DNA from: JAAYCB01 sp012744395
Lineage (GTDB): Bacteria > Planctomycetota > Planctomycetia > Pirellulales > Thermoguttaceae
Direction of reading: 5' to 3'
DNA length: 19,002 bases
Assembly: GCA_028703175.1 (NCBI GenBank)
Contig: JAQVNJ010000122.1
Coordinates: 1-19,002 of the forward strand
The notes below the pieces were generated by a model. It was not told the origin of the DNA and did not search any database. It saw only the letters and a list, made by a program, of their open reading frames with translations. The position numbers and the translations under genes were made by a program. This document shows positions 17,826 through 19,002 of this stretch, in pieces. Each line of letters opens with the position of its first letter. The first letter of the stretch is position 1.

Positions 17826-17855
17826 TTGACACTATAAGTGATCGGGCGGTACAAG
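17826..17855 (+). promoter_or_regulatory. Candidate promoter of pheA with overlapping palindrome
   Basis: TTGACA (17826-17831) is a perfect -35 box, followed 18 bases later by TACAAG (17850-17855), four of six to the -10 consensus. The word CACTATAAGTG (17830-17840) is an 11-bp palindrome (CACT/AGTG arms) that overlaps the -35 and spacer, as an operator would. The leader to the pheA start would be about 70 nucleotides. Confidence 0.35.
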
Positions 17856-17930
17856 GGGAACAGTCGCGGTGGAGAATCGCGCGAGTCGGCCACTGAAATC
17901 CAACTCCTACGACGGGCTGAGAGTCTCTGC

Positions 17931-19002
17931 ATGGCGAAAGCGAAACCAAAAAGACGGGTGGGACCGCGGGCGAGTCGAAGCGTCCAATCGGCCAGGCCGG
18001 TCGAGTCTCCCGAGCCGCCTCCGAGCCGCCTCGAGGATTTGCTGGAGGAACAGGCCCGGCTCGATCGGCAACTGGTTGAGATGTTGAACGCGCGTGCCAA
18101 GACGATGGTCCAGATTGTCCAGGCGCGCAGGCAGGCGGGGCAAGCGGCGTTTGTTTTTGCGGAGGAAGAGGAACAGATCGGACGGGCCGTGGCGGCCAAC
18201 CCCGGCCCGCTCCCCAGCGAGGCGATCCGCGCCGCGTTGCGCGAGGCCGTCGGCGGATGCCGTGCGCTGGTGCGGGAGCTCCGCGTGGCGTTTCTCGGGC
18301 CGCTCTATACGTACAGCCACCTGGCGGCGATCGCCCACTTCGGCCAGTCGGTCGAGTTAGCGCCGGTTGGCAGCATCGCGGCCGTCTTCGAGGAGGTCAA
18401 CCGCGGCCAGTCCGACTTCGGCCTGGTCCCGATCGAAAACTCAACCGATGGGCGAATCGCCGACACGCTGGACATGTTCACGCGGCTGCCCCTGAAGATC
18501 TGCGGGGAAGTCGAGCTGGAAATCCAGCATTTTCTTCTCGGCAAGTGTGCCCGCGACGAGGTCCACGAGGTCTACAGCAAACAGCAGCCGCTGAGCCAGT
18601 GCCGCAACTGGCTGGCGCGGCACCTGCCGGCTGCAAGGCCGATCGAAGTGACCAGCACGTCGACGGCCGCCCAGTTGGCCCTGGAAAAACCGGGAGCGGC
18701 GGCGATCGCCAGCCTTCAGGCCGGAATGCACTACGGTCTGGACGTGATTGCCGAGCGCATCGAGGACCACCCGAACAACACAACCCGGTTTGCCGTCATC
18801 GGCGACCATGTCTCCGGCCCGACCGGAAGCGATCGCACGGCGATCCTGTTCCAGACGGAGCACCGCTTCGGCGCTTTGGCGGACGTGCTCGGCATCTTCA
18901 AACGGAATGAACTGAACCTCACCTGGATCGAGTCGTTTCCCGTTCCCGATTGCGCCCGGACCTACCTGTTCTTCGTCGAGGTTGAGGGGCACCAGAGCGA
19001 AC
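17931..19002 (+). CDS. pheA: Bifunctional chorismate mutase/prephenate dehydratase (P-protein), C-terminus cut by window edge
   Basis: This enzyme converts chorismate to prephenate and then to phenylpyruvate, the committed steps of phenylalanine synthesis. Visible are 357 residues: a basic N-terminal extension (1-30), an AroQ-type helical chorismate mutase (about 31-115, LDRQLVEMLNARAKTM), and a prephenate dehydratase domain (117-290) with FLGPLYTYSHLAA and VPIENSTDGRIADTL. The catalytic NNTTRF is at 282-287. An ACT regulatory domain begins near 302 and has WIESFP where allosteric ESRP-type residues sit; it is cut at the edge. The position usually glycine in GPxGTYS reads tyrosine. ATG at 17931 has only a weak GAGAG upstream. 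It is divergent from dnaK. Feedback control by phenylalanine through ACT is expected from the family. Confidence 0.95.
   Translation, partial: MAKAKPKRRVGPRASRSVQSARPVESPEPPPSRLEDLLEEQARLDRQLVEMLNARAKTMVQIVQARRQAGQAAFVFAEEEEQIGRAVAANPGPLPSEAIRAALREAVGGCRALVRELRVAFLGPLYTYSHLAAIAHFGQSVELAPVGSIAAVFEEVNRGQSDFGLVPIENSTDGRIADTLDMFTRLPLKICGEVELEIQHFLLGKCARDEVHEVYSKQQPLSQCRNWLARHLPAARPIEVTSTSTAAQLALEKPGAAAIASLQAGMHYGLDVIAERIEDHPNNTTRFAVIGDHVSGPTGSDRTAILFQTEHRFGALADVLGIFKRNELNLTWIESFPVPDCARTYLFFVEVEGHQSE

Larger units (their letters stand above)
17479..17930. other. Divergent intergenic region between dnaK and pheA
   Basis: This 452-bp region holds the dnaK promoter and leader on the minus strand and the pheA promoter on the plus strand. 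Features seen are a leader stem at 17529-17544 and a palindrome with promoter-like boxes at 17826-17855. A weak minus-strand TTGGAA (17572-17567) / TATTGC (17551-17546) pair with a 15-base spacer could serve dnaK. No gene is supported. Confidence 0.55.

Overview
The window is GC-rich bacterial DNA, most likely from a Planctomycetota genome (Pirellulales/Thermoguttaceae type). The reasons are two Tat-exported Gfo/Idh/MocA oxidoreductases, a DUF4838 fragment, a secreted GH5-like glycosidase, and a tandem pair of the ACCCGACGCGTAAGCGAGG intergenic repeat that I know from planctomycete genomes. The lineage is inferred from gene content and repeats; no rRNA is present.

Layout. Positions 1-2741 (minus): an hdrC-hdrB-hdrA operon for a soluble heterodisulfide-reductase-type electron-transfer complex; hdrA runs off the left edge. 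3220-3930 (minus): an orphan cytidylate-kinase-like P-loop protein. 4368-5851 (minus): two signalling genes, a single-domain response regulator followed by a receiver fused to an RsbW-type GHKL ATPase. 6049-7566 (plus): a secreted glycoside hydrolase, converging on a Tat-exported Gfo/Idh/MocA protein at 7577-8971 (minus). 9395-10243 (plus): a membrane-anchored YpfJ-type neutral zinc metallopeptidase. 10380-11457: two copies of a ~117-bp direct repeat (about 80% identical) flanking a truncated DUF4838 gene; the second copy is the leader and first codons of a second Tat Gfo/Idh/MocA gene (11446-12774, plus). 12806-12873: REP-like hairpins between convergent genes. 12894-17478 (minus): a dnaK-clpB chaperone operon. 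17931-19002 (plus): a chorismate mutase/prephenate dehydratase, cut by the right edge.

How the genes work together. HdrABC moves electrons and may carry out flavin-based electron bifurcation. DnaK and ClpB form a disaggregation pair co-transcribed with only 16 bp between them. The glycosidase, the two exported oxidoreductases and the DUF4838 remnant fit the polysaccharide-degradation gene sets typical of planctomycetes. The two signalling genes look like a partner pair that regulates a sigma or anti-anti-sigma switch.

The most interesting non-coding signal is the repeated leader at 10380-10496 and 11341-11457. Its 7-bp hairpin keeps pairing between copies through compensatory changes at two base pairs plus one wobble change, at identical spacing from the start codon. 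I found no CRISPR array, tRNA, rRNA or complete insertion sequence.
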